64,000 bases of DNA from Butyricicoccus sp. (GCA_017886875.1 JAGHIZ010000094.1:101663-165662), one strand, 5' to 3'; shown: positions 35,058 to 44,050, counted from the stretch's first letter. Numbers and translations are program-made. Notes: a model not told the origin generated them from the letters alone.

Positions 35058-35863
35058 ATGTTTTTACAAAGATTTAGATTGATAGCTAATAAATATAATG
35101 CTGAGCCTAAAAGACAGCCAACACGCATAAGTGTTTGCATATTAAATGCCCATAGAGAAGGATTTGAAATATGAGCCATAGCAGTGCCAATAACACAAAC
35201 TAAGCTAAAAACTATTGCAAGAGAACTTGCAAATAACATAAATCTAGGCTTAGGCTTTGAATATAAAAATGAAGCAAAGGCATAAAAAGCAAGTGTTAAA
35301 AAGATTGATGGCATAAGCTCAAAACTATAATAACCTACAAATGGCGAAGAAGAATTGTTTTTAAAAATAACTATAAGGTCAAAAGCTGCCCAAAACATAG
35401 GAATAAGTGTAAAATATGCATTTGATTCAGTTATATTCTTTTTTGAGCTTGTTAAACCAATTATTGCAATACCTGTAAATACTGCAAGTATCCATAAGGG
35501 AAACTCAGTTATATGTGAATAAACGCTTTTTTGATTGCTTGTTAATGCAAAATAAAAACCACCTGCACCACATAAGCTTATAATTAAAGCAGATAACACA
35601 CAAATGGTTTTATAACCAGCGGTTTCATTTATAAATGCTTTTTCAAATTCCGGAACATTTAAAAATTTAACTCTTGAACATAAAATTAAGAAAATAATAA
35701 CTGAAACAACCGATAAAATAATAAGCATTAGCTGAAAATTATTATTAGGTATCGGAAGATGTGTCTGAGGTTCATAACCATTTAAAAGGCTTAGACCTCT
35801 AAAAATTCCGCCCAATATACCGAATAAAGCGGCAAAAATCGGCAGAAAAACGATTAAATTCAT
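35054..35863 (-). CDS. Multi-pass membrane protein of unknown function
   Basis: A 269-residue protein with about seven hydrophobic helices (near 3-25, 48-67, 88-107, 130-146, 160-178, 190-210, 216-238) and short polar loops. No family recognised. Start ATG 35863 follows GGAGG; the frame stays open to 35890 but without a ribosome site. It overlaps the HxlR gene by four bases and so may be involved in sensing or be controlled by it. Confidence 0.7.
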   Translation of the reverse strand: MNLIVFLPIFAALFGILGGIFRGLSLLNGYEPQTHLPIPNNNFQLMLIILSVVSVIIFLILCSRVKFLNVPEFEKAFINETAGYKTICVLSALIISLCGAGGFYFALTSNQKSVYSHITEFPLWILAVFTGIAIIGLTSSKKNITESNAYFTLIPMFWAAFDLIVIFKNNSSSPFVGYYSFELMPSIFLTLAFYAFASFLYSKPKPRFMLFASSLAIVFSLVCVIGTAMAHISNPSLWAFNMQTLMRVGCLLGSALYLLAINLNLCKNI

Positions 35864-35904
35864 TATATCGCCTCCAAAATAAATATCCATACAAAGATAT
35901 GTAC

Positions 35905-35913
35905 ATTATAACA
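35905..35913 (-). promoter_or_regulatory. Extended -10 promoter of the membrane protein / HxlR pair
   Basis: On the minus strand TGTTATAAT is a perfect extended -10, about 40 bases before ATG 35863. Confidence 0.5.
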
Positions 35914-36059
35914 AAAATAAGGTTTATAAAATATTGTCAACTGTGCCAAAACTACAAACACGATTATAATAAATTTTGGCGTGAATACGTCCGAAATACG
36001 CAAATTATGCAAAAGAGAGAAAAAAAGAATATAGTTTCACTTGTAACATAGGCAAACCT

Positions 36060-36088
36060 TTGTTAAAATACTTAATATAGGCTATACT
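36060..36088 (+). promoter_or_regulatory. Promoter of the cyclophilin gene
   Basis: TTGTTA (36060-36065), 17-base spacer, TATACT (36083-36088), 45 bases before ATG 36134. Confidence 0.6.
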
Positions 36089-36133
36089 AAAAATGTATGG
36101 TGAAATTTGTTTATATTCAGGAGTGAAAATATA

Positions 36134-36652
36134 ATGGCAAATCCAATCGTTACTATCGAGATGGAAAATGGCGGCATTATTAAAGCAGAGCTTTATCCTA
36201 ATGTTGCTCCTAATACAGTAAATAACTTTATTTATCTTATTAACAAAGGTTTCTATGATGGTACTATATTCCATCGTGTTATCCCTGGTTTTATGATTCA
36301 AGGCGGTGACCCACAAGGCACTGGCATGGGTGGCCCAGATTATGAAATCAAGGGTGAATTTACATCTAATGGTTTCCAAAATGATTTAAACCATACTCGT
36401 GGTGTTTTAAGTATGGCTAGAACTGCTGTTCCAGATTCTGCTGGTTCTCAGTTCTTTATTATGACAGAGGACTCACCTCATCTTGATGGTGATTATGCTT
36501 CTTTCGGTATGGTTATCGAAGGTATGGAAGTTGCTGACGAAATCGTTAACACTCCTAGAGATTGGCATGACCGTCCTCGTCAGGAGCAGAAAATGAAAAA
36601 GGTTACTGTTGATACTTTCGGCGAAACTTATCCAGAACCAGAAAAAATCTAA
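36134..36652 (+). CDS. Cyclophilin-type peptidyl-prolyl isomerase
   Basis: Catalyses cis-trans isomerisation of proline bonds during folding. A 172-residue single-domain cyclophilin without a signal peptide, hence cytoplasmic. Core motifs FHRVIPGFMIQGGDPQGTGMGGP, SMART-like SMARTAVPDSAGSQFFIMTEDSPHLDG and FG.V..GM are present. Start ATG 36134 follows GGAGTG. The GDPD-like gene follows 21 bases later. Confidence 0.94.
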   Translation: MANPIVTIEMENGGIIKAELYPNVAPNTVNNFIYLINKGFYDGTIFHRVIPGFMIQGGDPQGTGMGGPDYEIKGEFTSNGFQNDLNHTRGVLSMARTAVPDSAGSQFFIMTEDSPHLDGDYASFGMVIEGMEVADEIVNTPRDWHDRPRQEQKMKKVTVDTFGETYPEPEKI

Positions 36653-36673
36653 TTAAAAAGAGGCGTACAGAGC

Positions 36674-37399
36674 ATGATGCACTACACCAATCGAAATCAA
36701 TTTATTATGTCCGCACATGGTTGCATGAATACAAATCCAGATAGCCTTGAATCAATTATGGTGGGCAATGAAAACGGGGCGAGCGGCTGCATTATTGCAC
36801 TGGACACCACCGAGGACGGCATTGCTGTACTTTGCACAAATGGTGGCTTTACCACTGATGACAGCACTTTCCATGCAGTAAATGAAACGGATTTCTTTTC
36901 ACTGCGTCGCATGTTTCCTAAAATGGTCGCAGTAGGTCAAGCAGTAGAGCTTGCTAAATCCTGCGGAAGAAAAATTGGAATTGAAATTAAAAGCCCTCAG
37001 GTGTGTATGCAGGCAATGATTGCATTGCGTCAGTCTAACTACCTTGAGCAGTCTTATATAGGCGGCTTAGACCCTGCAAATGCTGCAAGAATTGTAAATC
37101 AACACCCAGAGCTGCATGTTATGGCAGAGCTTAACGCTCCTATGGAGGAAACTGCAACTCTTGTTCAGTTTGCCCAGCAAACAGGTCTTTTCGGCATTAG
37201 AGCCGAACCTAAACTTTTAACCCCTACACTTTGTGAACAGGCTTTACTTTGTGGTTTATTCCTCGCTTCTAAGTCTACATCTGACCCAGAGGAAATGGCT
37301 AAAATGTATCGTCAGGGCGTAAACTTTATCGAAACTGATAGACCTGATGTAGCTTCAGCACTGCTACCACAACTAGCTCAAATTATGAATGCTGAATAA
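36674..37399 (+). CDS. GDPD-fold protein lacking key catalytic residues
   Basis: A 241-residue protein with the outline of a glycerophosphodiester phosphodiesterase TIM barrel: AHG at 14-16, ALDTTEDGIAVL, IGIEIKSP, and GVNFIETDRPD near the C-terminus. In active enzymes the motifs are HRG...PENT and ExD...HD. Here HR-G is reduced to HG, PENT to PDSL, the Glu of ExD to Ala, and HD to TN. It has probably lost diesterase activity and may bind ligand or be structural. Start ATG 36674 (a second ATG follows at once) after GAGGCG. Likely cotranscribed with the cyclophilin; terminator follows. Confidence 0.75.
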   Translation: MMHYTNRNQFIMSAHGCMNTNPDSLESIMVGNENGASGCIIALDTTEDGIAVLCTNGGFTTDDSTFHAVNETDFFSLRRMFPKMVAVGQAVELAKSCGRKIGIEIKSPQVCMQAMIALRQSNYLEQSYIGGLDPANAARIVNQHPELHVMAELNAPMEETATLVQFAQQTGLFGIRAEPKLLTPTLCEQALLCGLFLASKSTSDPEEMAKMYRQGVNFIETDRPDVASALLPQLAQIMNAE

Positions 37400-37411
37400 A
37401 AAGCAGATAAC

Positions 37412-37450
37412 AGCCGCACAGGTTTATTTTTGCCTGCTGCGGCTTTTTTT
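37412..37450 (+). terminator. Terminator after the GDPD-like gene
   Basis: AGCCGCA pairs with TGCGGCT and CAGG with CCTG (one bulge), followed by a run of seven Ts. Confidence 0.85.
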
Positions 37451-37535
37451 AACTAAACTTAGCAAGAATTCCTGTACTTACTTCTAAAGTGGTGTGATTA
37501 ATTACATCATATTACTAGAAAACATACAAAAATTG

Positions 37536-38842
37536 CGATATACTAAATTCAGTTGATAATATCAAAAAGGCTGAATAAATGTGGTGTATCAATAGATATA
37601 ATAAAAAGTATATCGAAAACCAAGGTGAAAAGATATGAACAAAGCCTATAAGTTTAGAATTTACCCAAATACAGAACAAAAAGAGTTACTTACCAAAACA
37701 TTTGGCTGTGTTCGTTTCATCTATAATAAAATGCTTGCCGATAAGATTGAGCATTATAAAAATACAGGTAAAAAACTTAATAACACACCAGCTCAATATA
37801 AAAAAGAGTTCGAGTGGTTAAAAGAAGTTGATAGCCTTGCACTTGCTAATGCACAACTAAATTTACAAACGGCATATAATAACTTTTTTCGCTCTAAAAG
37901 TATTGGTTTTCCCAAATTCAAGTCTAAGAAATCTAATAATAGAAGTTATACAACCAACTGCACAAATGGCAATATAAAACTTATTGATGGTTGTATTGTT
38001 CTACCTAAACTTGGCAAGGTAAAAATAAAACAACATCGCAATATACGGGCAGATTACAAATTAAAATCTGTAACAGTAAGCCAAAGTCCTAGCGGTAAAT
38101 ATTTTGCAAGCGTACTTTTTGAATACGATAGCATAACAACAAAGAAAGAACCTAAAACATTTTTAGGACTTGATTACTCTATGCACGAATTATATGTAGA
38201 TAGCAATGGGAGTGAACCTTGTTACCCTAAATATTATCGAAATGCAGAAAAAACACTAAAAAGAGAACAAAGAAAGTTGTCTAAAATGCAAAAGGGTTCA
38301 AAAAACTGTGATAAACAACGTAAAAAGATTGCAATTCTGCATGAAAAGGTTACAAACCAAAGAAAAGATTTTCTGCACAAGCTATCAAGACAGATAGCCA
38401 ATGTCTATGATTGTGTATGTATTGAAAATCTAAATATGAAAGCTATGTCACAGTCGCTAAACTTTGGCAAATCTGTACATGATAATGGTTGGGGTATGTT
38501 TACTACATATCTTAAATATAAGCTAGAAGATATGGGAAAGCAGCTTGTAAAAATTGATAAATTCTTTGCAAGTTCGCAAATTTGCAATGCATGTGGTTAT
38601 AAAAATCCCGATACCAAAAAACTATCCATTAGACAATGGGATTGTCCAAACTGCAAAACACATCACAACAGAGATGTAAATGCTGCAATTAATATTAGAA
38701 ATGAGGGTGTGCGATTAGTAAACGCATAACACAATAGAACCATGGGACACATGGGGATAGCTCGTTGATACTGTATACAGTAGTATACTTGAGCGAGAAG
38801 CCCCACCTCTCTATGCTTGCATAGGAGGTGAGAGTATGTCAC
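37536..38842 (+). mobile_element. IS200/IS605-type element with tnpB only
   Basis: The element contains tnpB but no TnpA. The left side has nested inverted repeats: CGATATAC / GTATATCG (37536-37543 with 37608-37615), ATTCAG / CTGAAT (37547-37552 with 37571-37576), and TTGAT-AAT-ATCAA (37553-37565). The right side has strong hairpins ending near TATGTCAC (38835-38842). Family knowledge says ends are subterminal hairpins without terminal repeats. The exact ends are inferred, and the left boundary is the less certain. Confidence 0.6.
37635..38729 (+). CDS. tnpB: TnpB RNA-guided endonuclease of IS200/IS605 type
   Basis: A 364-residue TnpB, ancestor-type of Cas12. The RuvC catalytic triad looks complete: Asp in FLGLDYS (about 176), Glu in CIENLNMKAM (about 259), Asp in HHNRDVNAAINIRNEG (about 345). 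The zinc finger CNACGY...WDCPNC lies between. The N-terminus (KAYKFRIYPNTEQKELLTKTFGCVRFIYNK) is the standard OrfB start. Start ATG 37635 follows AAGGTG. No frameshift is seen, so the protein should be active. TnpB cuts target DNA matching the guide at the 3' end of its omega-RNA, next to a short target-adjacent motif. Confidence 0.95.
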   Translation: MNKAYKFRIYPNTEQKELLTKTFGCVRFIYNKMLADKIEHYKNTGKKLNNTPAQYKKEFEWLKEVDSLALANAQLNLQTAYNNFFRSKSIGFPKFKSKKSNNRSYTTNCTNGNIKLIDGCIVLPKLGKVKIKQHRNIRADYKLKSVTVSQSPSGKYFASVLFEYDSITTKKEPKTFLGLDYSMHELYVDSNGSEPCYPKYYRNAEKTLKREQRKLSKMQKGSKNCDKQRKKIAILHEKVTNQRKDFLHKLSRQIANVYDCVCIENLNMKAMSQSLNFGKSVHDNGWGMFTTYLKYKLEDMGKQLVKIDKFFASSQICNACGYKNPDTKKLSIRQWDCPNCKTHHNRDVNAAINIRNEGVRLVNA

Positions 38843-38862
38843 AATATAAAGAAAAGGATTGA
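38700..38862 (+). ncRNA. Candidate omega-RNA (reRNA) with 3' guide
   Basis: The 3' end of tnpB and the bases after it fold as expected for an omega-RNA: CCATG-GGACA-CATGG (38740-38754), the CTCG / CGAG stem (38761-38797) enclosing the palindrome TACTGTATACAGTA (38769-38782), the GAGAAGCCCC segment (38795-38804) common in these RNAs, and CACCTC-t-CTATGC / GCATAG-GAGGTG (38804-38830). If the element ends at 38842, the guide is roughly 38843-38862, the leader of the ABC-F gene. Boundaries are inferred. Confidence 0.55.
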
Positions 38863-38869
38863 TTATATT

Positions 38870-40741
38870 TTGGCTGATATTACAGTACAAAATTTGACCA
38901 AATATTATGGCGATAAGCTTATTTTATCTGATATAACATTTGATGTGCAGTCAGGTGAAAAAATCGCTATTTTAGGTGCAAACGGTGCAGGAAAAACAAC
39001 ACTTTTGCATATCTTAGCTGGTAGACTTGATTATGATAGCGGCATTGTTTCAATAGGTGATGGAAGAACAGTCGGAATGATTGACCAGATGCCTTCTTAT
39101 CCAGAGCATACAACAGTTGAAGATGTGTTAAAAACCGCTTTTAAAGATGCTCATGTTATAGAAGCTCAAATGAAAGAGCTTGAGTATAAAATGAGCCTTG
39201 AGCCTGAAAATGAGGATTTGCTCAGAAGATATGGCATTTGTCAGCAAAAACTGGACGCTATGGGAGGTTATAACCGTGATTTTGAAATAGATAAGGTTTG
39301 TAATGGCTTAGATATTCCAAAAGAGCGTAGAATACAGCCTTTTAACCAGCTCTCAGGCGGTGAAAAAACTAGAATAAATCTAGCTCGTATTATTTTGGAG
39401 CAAACCGATATTTTATTACTTGATGAGCCTACTAACCATCTTGATATGGACGCTGTTCGCTGGCTTGGTGATTATCTTGAAAATTATGCAGGTACTATTG
39501 TTACTGTATCTCATGACCGTTATTTTCTTGACCAGTGCTGTGAACGCATTATAGAAGTAAGTGACCATAAAATTGAATTTTATGCAGGCTCTTATTCGTT
39601 TTATGCTGTTGAGCGTGAACGAAGATATGAGCAGAAAATGCGTGAGCATGAAAATCAAATGGCAGAAATGAAACGTCTTGAAGCTGTTTCCAGAATTATG
39701 CATGAGCATGGAACAGAGCATTTAGCAAAACGTGCTGCATCTATTGATAAACGTATTGCACGAATGAAAGTAACGGATAGACCAAAGAAAAATAAACGTA
39801 TGAATGTTTCGTTTGGTGACCCTAATTATGAAACTGAGGAAGTATTAAAAGTAAAAAATATTACCAAAAGTTATAATAATAGAGTTATATTACAAAATGT
39901 AACATTTAATGTGCGAAATGGTGAACGTGTTGCAATATTAGGTGATAATGGTGCAGGTAAAACAACACTTCTTAAAATTTTATTAGGTGAAGAAATAGCA
40001 GATGATGGCACAATAAAAAAGGGGGTTGGTTTACGTCCCGCATATCTTCCTCAGCAAGTCAAATTTGAAAATGAAAATCGCAACCTCATAGATACACTTA
40101 TTTATGATAAAAATGTAACTATGCAAACAGCTAGAAATAGATTAGGTGCTTTTCAGTTTTCAGGTGAAGACCAACTCAAAATAGTAAACAAGTTATCAGG
40201 CGGTGAAAAAAGCCGTTTAAGACTTTGTGAACTTATGTATGACCCTCTTAATATGCTTATTTTAGACGAGCCTACTAACCATCTTGATTTAATGAGCAGA
40301 GAATGGATTGAGGAGGCTGTAGAGGCTTTTACAGGCACACTTTTATTTGTATCCCATGACAGATATTTTGTTGAGCGTTTTGCAACCAGAGTTATTTATT
40401 TGGAAAATGGTAAATATATAGATTTTTCTGGTTCTTATGCTGATTTTCTAAATTATCGTGAAAGATTAAAGGCAAGTGAGCCTGTTATAAAAAAACAGGA
40501 GAAAAAAGAAAAGCCAAAACCAAAAGGCGGCACTAAAAATATAAGTAAACGTCTTAATGTGCTTGAAAGAGAGATAACAAATCTTGAAAATGAGCAAACT
40601 AAACTTGATGAGCTTATAAATAAATCAGCAGCTGATGCCAATAAGCTTATGGAGCTTTTAAATCAAAAAGAAGAACTTGAAATGAATTTACTTGAAAAAA
40701 TGGAAGAATGGGAAAAATTAAGTGAGGAGCTTGAAAGTTAA
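38870..40741 (+). CDS. ABC-F family ATPase
   Basis: A 623-residue soluble protein with two ATPase domains and no membrane part: Walker A GANGAGKTTL and GDNGAGKTTL, signatures LSGGEKTR and LSGGEKSR, Walker B LLLDEPTNHLD and LILDEPTNHLD, an arm-linker between, and a C-terminal charged coiled coil (about 530-623). ABC-F proteins act on the ribosome, in translation control or antibiotic protection; the arm does not let me pick a subgroup. The start is TTG 38870 with AAGGA at 38854-38858. A GTG at 38828 lies in the IS end and is unlikely. The gene's native promoter may have been displaced by the tnpB element. Confidence 0.92.
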   Translation: MADITVQNLTKYYGDKLILSDITFDVQSGEKIAILGANGAGKTTLLHILAGRLDYDSGIVSIGDGRTVGMIDQMPSYPEHTTVEDVLKTAFKDAHVIEAQMKELEYKMSLEPENEDLLRRYGICQQKLDAMGGYNRDFEIDKVCNGLDIPKERRIQPFNQLSGGEKTRINLARIILEQTDILLLDEPTNHLDMDAVRWLGDYLENYAGTIVTVSHDRYFLDQCCERIIEVSDHKIEFYAGSYSFYAVERERRYEQKMREHENQMAEMKRLEAVSRIMHEHGTEHLAKRAASIDKRIARMKVTDRPKKNKRMNVSFGDPNYETEEVLKVKNITKSYNNRVILQNVTFNVRNGERVAILGDNGAGKTTLLKILLGEEIADDGTIKKGVGLRPAYLPQQVKFENENRNLIDTLIYDKNVTMQTARNRLGAFQFSGEDQLKIVNKLSGGEKSRLRLCELMYDPLNMLILDEPTNHLDLMSREWIEEAVEAFTGTLLFVSHDRYFVERFATRVIYLENGKYIDFSGSYADFLNYRERLKASEPVIKKQEKKEKPKPKGGTKNISKRLNVLEREITNLENEQTKLDELINKSAADANKLMELLNQKEELEMNLLEKMEEWEKLSEELES

Positions 40742-41496
40742 TGAAGCGTTATGAACTGAAATTCTGGTTATCACTTGCTATAATTTCAATATTATTAGCT
40801 ATAAGTTGCTTTTTTTGGCAGCCTATAAGATTTGGTACTTTGTTTTTTGGTGCTCTTGCTGTGGGTTGCACAGGGGAAGCAATAGCCATCAAATTAAAAG
40901 ATAAACACAAAATTTTTAAGTTTGTAGCCATATTAGGTCGATGTATTTTTATTGTTTTTCTGATTAGTTTTGTTCTTATTCAAGGGCTTATAAAATCAGG
41001 TGATTACACAGATAAAGAAGCTTATTCAGCAGAGCGTATTTTGGTTTTAGGGGCGTTTATTTATCCTGATGCTCCATCTGCGGCACTTCAAAGTAGATTA
41101 GATACTGCAATAGAGTTTTTAAATGAAAATGAAGATGCTATTTTAATAGTTTGTGGTGGACAGGGTGATAATGAAGTTATGCCCGAAGCTCATATGATGA
41201 AAAAGTATCTTTTACAAAATGGTGTAAGCGAAGATAAAATTTTAGTAGAAGATAAATCAAGAAATACTATTCAAAATATTAAAAATGCAAAAGAGCTTTA
41301 TAATCTTGAGCAGTACAAAACAGCAGTTATAACAAATGAATTTCATTTAGCAAGAGCTAGAAAGCTTATGGAACAAGCAGGTCTTAATCCTTACGGTATC
41401 CCAGCACCTACACCATATTTTGCACTTAGGACAGTAAGCTATATAAGAGAATATTGTTCAACACTTGGACTTATACTGACAAATAGATATTTTTAA
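40741..41496 (+). CDS. YdcF/ElyC-family (DUF218) membrane protein
   Basis: A 251-residue protein with two or three N-terminal membrane helices (about 9-25, 31-46, 58-82) and a DUF218 domain (about 98-240): ILVLGAFIYPD, ILIVCGGQGDNEVMPEAHMMKKYL, SRNTIQNIKNAKEL, ITNEFHLARA. Relatives SanA and ElyC affect envelope integrity and lipid-carrier metabolism. Start ATG 40741 overlaps the ABC-F stop (TAATG), so the pair is translationally coupled. Terminator follows. Confidence 0.88.
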   Translation: MKRYELKFWLSLAIISILLAISCFFWQPIRFGTLFFGALAVGCTGEAIAIKLKDKHKIFKFVAILGRCIFIVFLISFVLIQGLIKSGDYTDKEAYSAERILVLGAFIYPDAPSAALQSRLDTAIEFLNENEDAILIVCGGQGDNEVMPEAHMMKKYLLQNGVSEDKILVEDKSRNTIQNIKNAKELYNLEQYKTAVITNEFHLARARKLMEQAGLNPYGIPAPTPYFALRTVSYIREYCSTLGLILTNRYF

Positions 41497-41506
41497 GCTT
41501 TTGTGA

Positions 41507-41537
41507 ACAGAGGGTAAAAAATGCCTTCTGTTTTTTT
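41507..41537 (+). terminator. Terminator after the ABC-F / YdcF operon
   Basis: ACAGAGGG pairs with CCTTCTGT (one wobble), then seven Ts. Confidence 0.8.
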
Positions 41538-41623
41538 ATTTTTCTTTTAATTTGATATTTATTGTGATATGCTTAGATTAGCATGATTTATGCACAAGAG
41601 AAGAATGTTTGGAGGTAATACCA

Positions 41624-42664
41624 ATGTACAGTATTAACAAAGAATTGTTTGGTTACACTAAAAATAATGAGCCTGTAAGCTGTTTTACACTTTCTGATGA
41701 TTTTATAACAGTTAAGGTGTTAGACTTAGGCTGTGCAGTTCAATCTATTTGTTTGAAGGACAAAAACGGCAATATAAAAGATGTTGTTTTGGGATATGAT
41801 AATGTAGAAAACTATGAAAAACAGGACGTATTTTTAGGTGTGGTAGTTGGAAGATGTGCTAACCGTGTGGCTAATGCTGAATTTACACTTGATGGTACAA
41901 CATATTCACTGCCTAAAAATGACGGTAATAACAGCCTTCATGGTGGCGGTGTGATTGATAAATCTATATGGGATAGTGAAATAAAAGATAATTCAGTTGT
42001 ATTTACACTTGTAAGTGAAGATGGAGCTCAGGGTTATCCTTCAAACTTAACTATGCAGGTGACTTATACACTAGAAAATCAAGGTCTTGTAATTGATTAT
42101 AAAGCTACAACTGATGGTGCTACACTTTGTAATTTAACTAATCACTCTTATTTTAATTTAGATGGTCATGAAAGTGGCTGTGTTTGCAAACAAAAAGTCA
42201 AAATAAATGCTGATTACTATACACCTATAGATGCACATTCTATACCATTAGGCGAAAATGAAAAGGTTGACAATACTCCTTTTGATTTGCGTGAGTTTAC
42301 CGAAATTGGCACTCATTGGGACGATGACAATGAGCAAATTAAAAATGGCTCTGGTTATGACCATAACTTTGTATTAAATGGCAAAATGGGTGAACTTCGC
42401 ACTATTGCAAATGTTAAAGCTGCAAATTCTGGTATTAATATGGAAGTTTTATCTACTATGGCTGGTGTGCAGCTCTATACAGGTAACTTTTTATGTTCTG
42501 CTTTAGCTGGCAAGAACAACGCTGACTATCCTAAGAGAAGTGGTTTATGCTTGGAAACTCAATATTATCCAGATGCTATTCATCATAAGAATTGGTATCA
42601 GCCTGTGGTTCGTAAGGGTGAAACTTGGAGCCATAAGACTGTTTATCGTTTTTCAGTAGAGTAA
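41624..42664 (+). CDS. galM: Aldose 1-epimerase (mutarotase)
   Basis: Interconverts alpha and beta anomers of glucose or galactose for entry into metabolism. The 346-residue protein carries NSLHGG and NHSYFNLDGH with the catalytic histidines, GYDHNFVL, and the catalytic Glu in CLETQYYPDAIHH. Start ATG 41624 has TTGGAGG eight bases upstream; an in-frame TTG at 41609 is part of that ribosome site. It heads a run of sugar-metabolism genes. Confidence 0.93.
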   Translation: MYSINKELFGYTKNNEPVSCFTLSDDFITVKVLDLGCAVQSICLKDKNGNIKDVVLGYDNVENYEKQDVFLGVVVGRCANRVANAEFTLDGTTYSLPKNDGNNSLHGGGVIDKSIWDSEIKDNSVVFTLVSEDGAQGYPSNLTMQVTYTLENQGLVIDYKATTDGATLCNLTNHSYFNLDGHESGCVCKQKVKINADYYTPIDAHSIPLGENEKVDNTPFDLREFTEIGTHWDDDNEQIKNGSGYDHNFVLNGKMGELRTIANVKAANSGINMEVLSTMAGVQLYTGNFLCSALAGKNNADYPKRSGLCLETQYYPDAIHHKNWYQPVVRKGETWSHKTVYRFSVE

Positions 42665-42776
42665 TATTTAGTAAAAATACATAAAATAAATATTGTCTTT
42701 TTGTTATATCATACTAAGATTTTTATATTTGAAATTATATATTGTATCTAACAAAAAAAAATGTTATATTTCAAGT

Positions 42777-42813
42777 ATGTTATTGATTTAACAAACATAG
42801 AATAAATTATAAT
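42777..42813 (+). promoter_or_regulatory. Rex-like redox operator and -10 before the alcohol dehydrogenase gene
   Basis: ATGTTAT-TGAT-TTAACAA (42777-42794) matches the Rex consensus TTGTTAA-N4-TTAACAA at 12 of 14 defined positions, with a perfect right half. A TATAAT (42808-42813) follows, so the site would overlap the -35 region. Rex represses fermentation genes until NADH rises. Confidence 0.55.
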
Positions 42814-42836
42814 TTTTATAATAGGAGGTTTTTGAG

Positions 42837-44003
42837 ATGGGAAGATTTACTCTACCTCGTGACCTTTACTGGGGTAAAGGTGCTCTGGAAAATTTGAAAA
42901 ACTTAAAGGGTAAAAAAGCTGTTTTAGTTCTTGGCGGCGGCTCTATGAAGCGTTTTGGCTTTGTTGATAAGGTTGTTGCTTATTTAAAGGAAGCTGGCAT
43001 TGAAACCCGTTTATTTGAAAATGTTGAGCCAGACCCATCTGTTGAAACAGTTATGTCTGGTGCTGCTATGATGCGTGAATTTGAGCCAGATTGGATTGTT
43101 GCTATGGGTGGCGGTTCTCCAATAGATGCTGCTAAAGCTATGTGGGCTTTTTATGAGTACCCAGATTGCACTTTTGAGCAGTTAATTACTCCTTTTAGTT
43201 TCCCAGAGCTGCGTCAGCGTGCTAAGTTCTGTGCTATTCCTTCTACTTCTGGTACTGCAACAGAAGTTACTGCTTTTGCTGTTATCACTGACTATCAAAA
43301 GGGTATTAAGTATCCTCTAGCTGATTTTAATATCACACCTGATGTTGCTATCGTTGACCCAGAATTAGCTGAAACTATGCCTAAGAGCTTAACAGCTTAC
43401 ACTGGTATGGACGCTTTGACACATGCTATTGAAGCTTATGTTTCAACTTTACATTGTACATTCACTGACCCATTAGCTTTAAAGGCAATATCTATTGTTA
43501 TGAATGACCTTATTAAGTCTTATGATGGCGATATGACAAGCCGTGAAGAAATGCATTATGGTCAGTGCTTAGCTGGTATGGCATTTACTAATGCTCTGCT
43601 TGGTATTGTTCACTCTATGGCTCATAAGACTGGTGCTGTATTCTCTACAGGTCATATCACCCATGGTCTTGCCAATGCTATGTATCTACCTTATGTTATT
43701 AAGTATAATGCAAAGGTGGAGGAAGCTAAGGCTCGTTATATTGAAATTGCTAAGTCAATCGGTCTTGAACCAACCGTTGAAGCACTATGTGCTAAGATTG
43801 TTGAGCTAAATAATTATATGGGTATTCCAAACACCCTCAAGGAGTTTGGTGTTATCGAGGAAGAATTTAAGGAGAAAATCGCAACAATCTCTGCAAATGC
43901 TGTTGATGATGCTTGCACAGGCTCTAATCCTCGTCCGATTGACCCTGCTACTATGGAAAAGCTATTTACTTGCATTTACTATGGTACAGAGGTTGATTTC
44001 TAA
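42837..44003 (+). CDS. Iron-containing alcohol dehydrogenase
   Basis: A 388-residue group III alcohol dehydrogenase that reduces aldehydes such as acetaldehyde or butyraldehyde, regenerating NAD(P)+. Motifs: VLVLGGGSMKRFG, AMGGGSPIDAAKAMW (nucleotide binding), IPSTSGTATEVT, and metal ligands in GMDALTHAIEAYVS and GIVHSMAHKTGAVFSTGHITHG. Start ATG 42837 follows GGAGG (42823-42827). Third codon positions look biased as in pyk, suggesting high expression. A Rex-like box lies upstream. Confidence 0.93.
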   Translation: MGRFTLPRDLYWGKGALENLKNLKGKKAVLVLGGGSMKRFGFVDKVVAYLKEAGIETRLFENVEPDPSVETVMSGAAMMREFEPDWIVAMGGGSPIDAAKAMWAFYEYPDCTFEQLITPFSFPELRQRAKFCAIPSTSGTATEVTAFAVITDYQKGIKYPLADFNITPDVAIVDPELAETMPKSLTAYTGMDALTHAIEAYVSTLHCTFTDPLALKAISIVMNDLIKSYDGDMTSREEMHYGQCLAGMAFTNALLGIVHSMAHKTGAVFSTGHITHGLANAMYLPYVIKYNAKVEEAKARYIEIAKSIGLEPTVEALCAKIVELNNYMGIPNTLKEFGVIEEEFKEKIATISANAVDDACTGSNPRPIDPATMEKLFTCIYYGTEVDF

Positions 44004-44021
44004 ACTAATTATTATTTATAG

Positions 44022-44050
44022 AGCGTAGTAGTTTAATTGACCGCTACGCT
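44022..44050 (+). terminator. Weak terminator after the alcohol dehydrogenase gene
   Basis: AGCGTAG pairs with CTACGCT around a 15-base loop, followed by a mixed T/A tail. Confidence 0.55.

Noticed and set aside
38663..38890. Minus-strand 75-codon frame across the tnpB 3' end
   Set aside because: It runs through the hairpins of the omega-RNA and has no ribosome site; antisense shadow.
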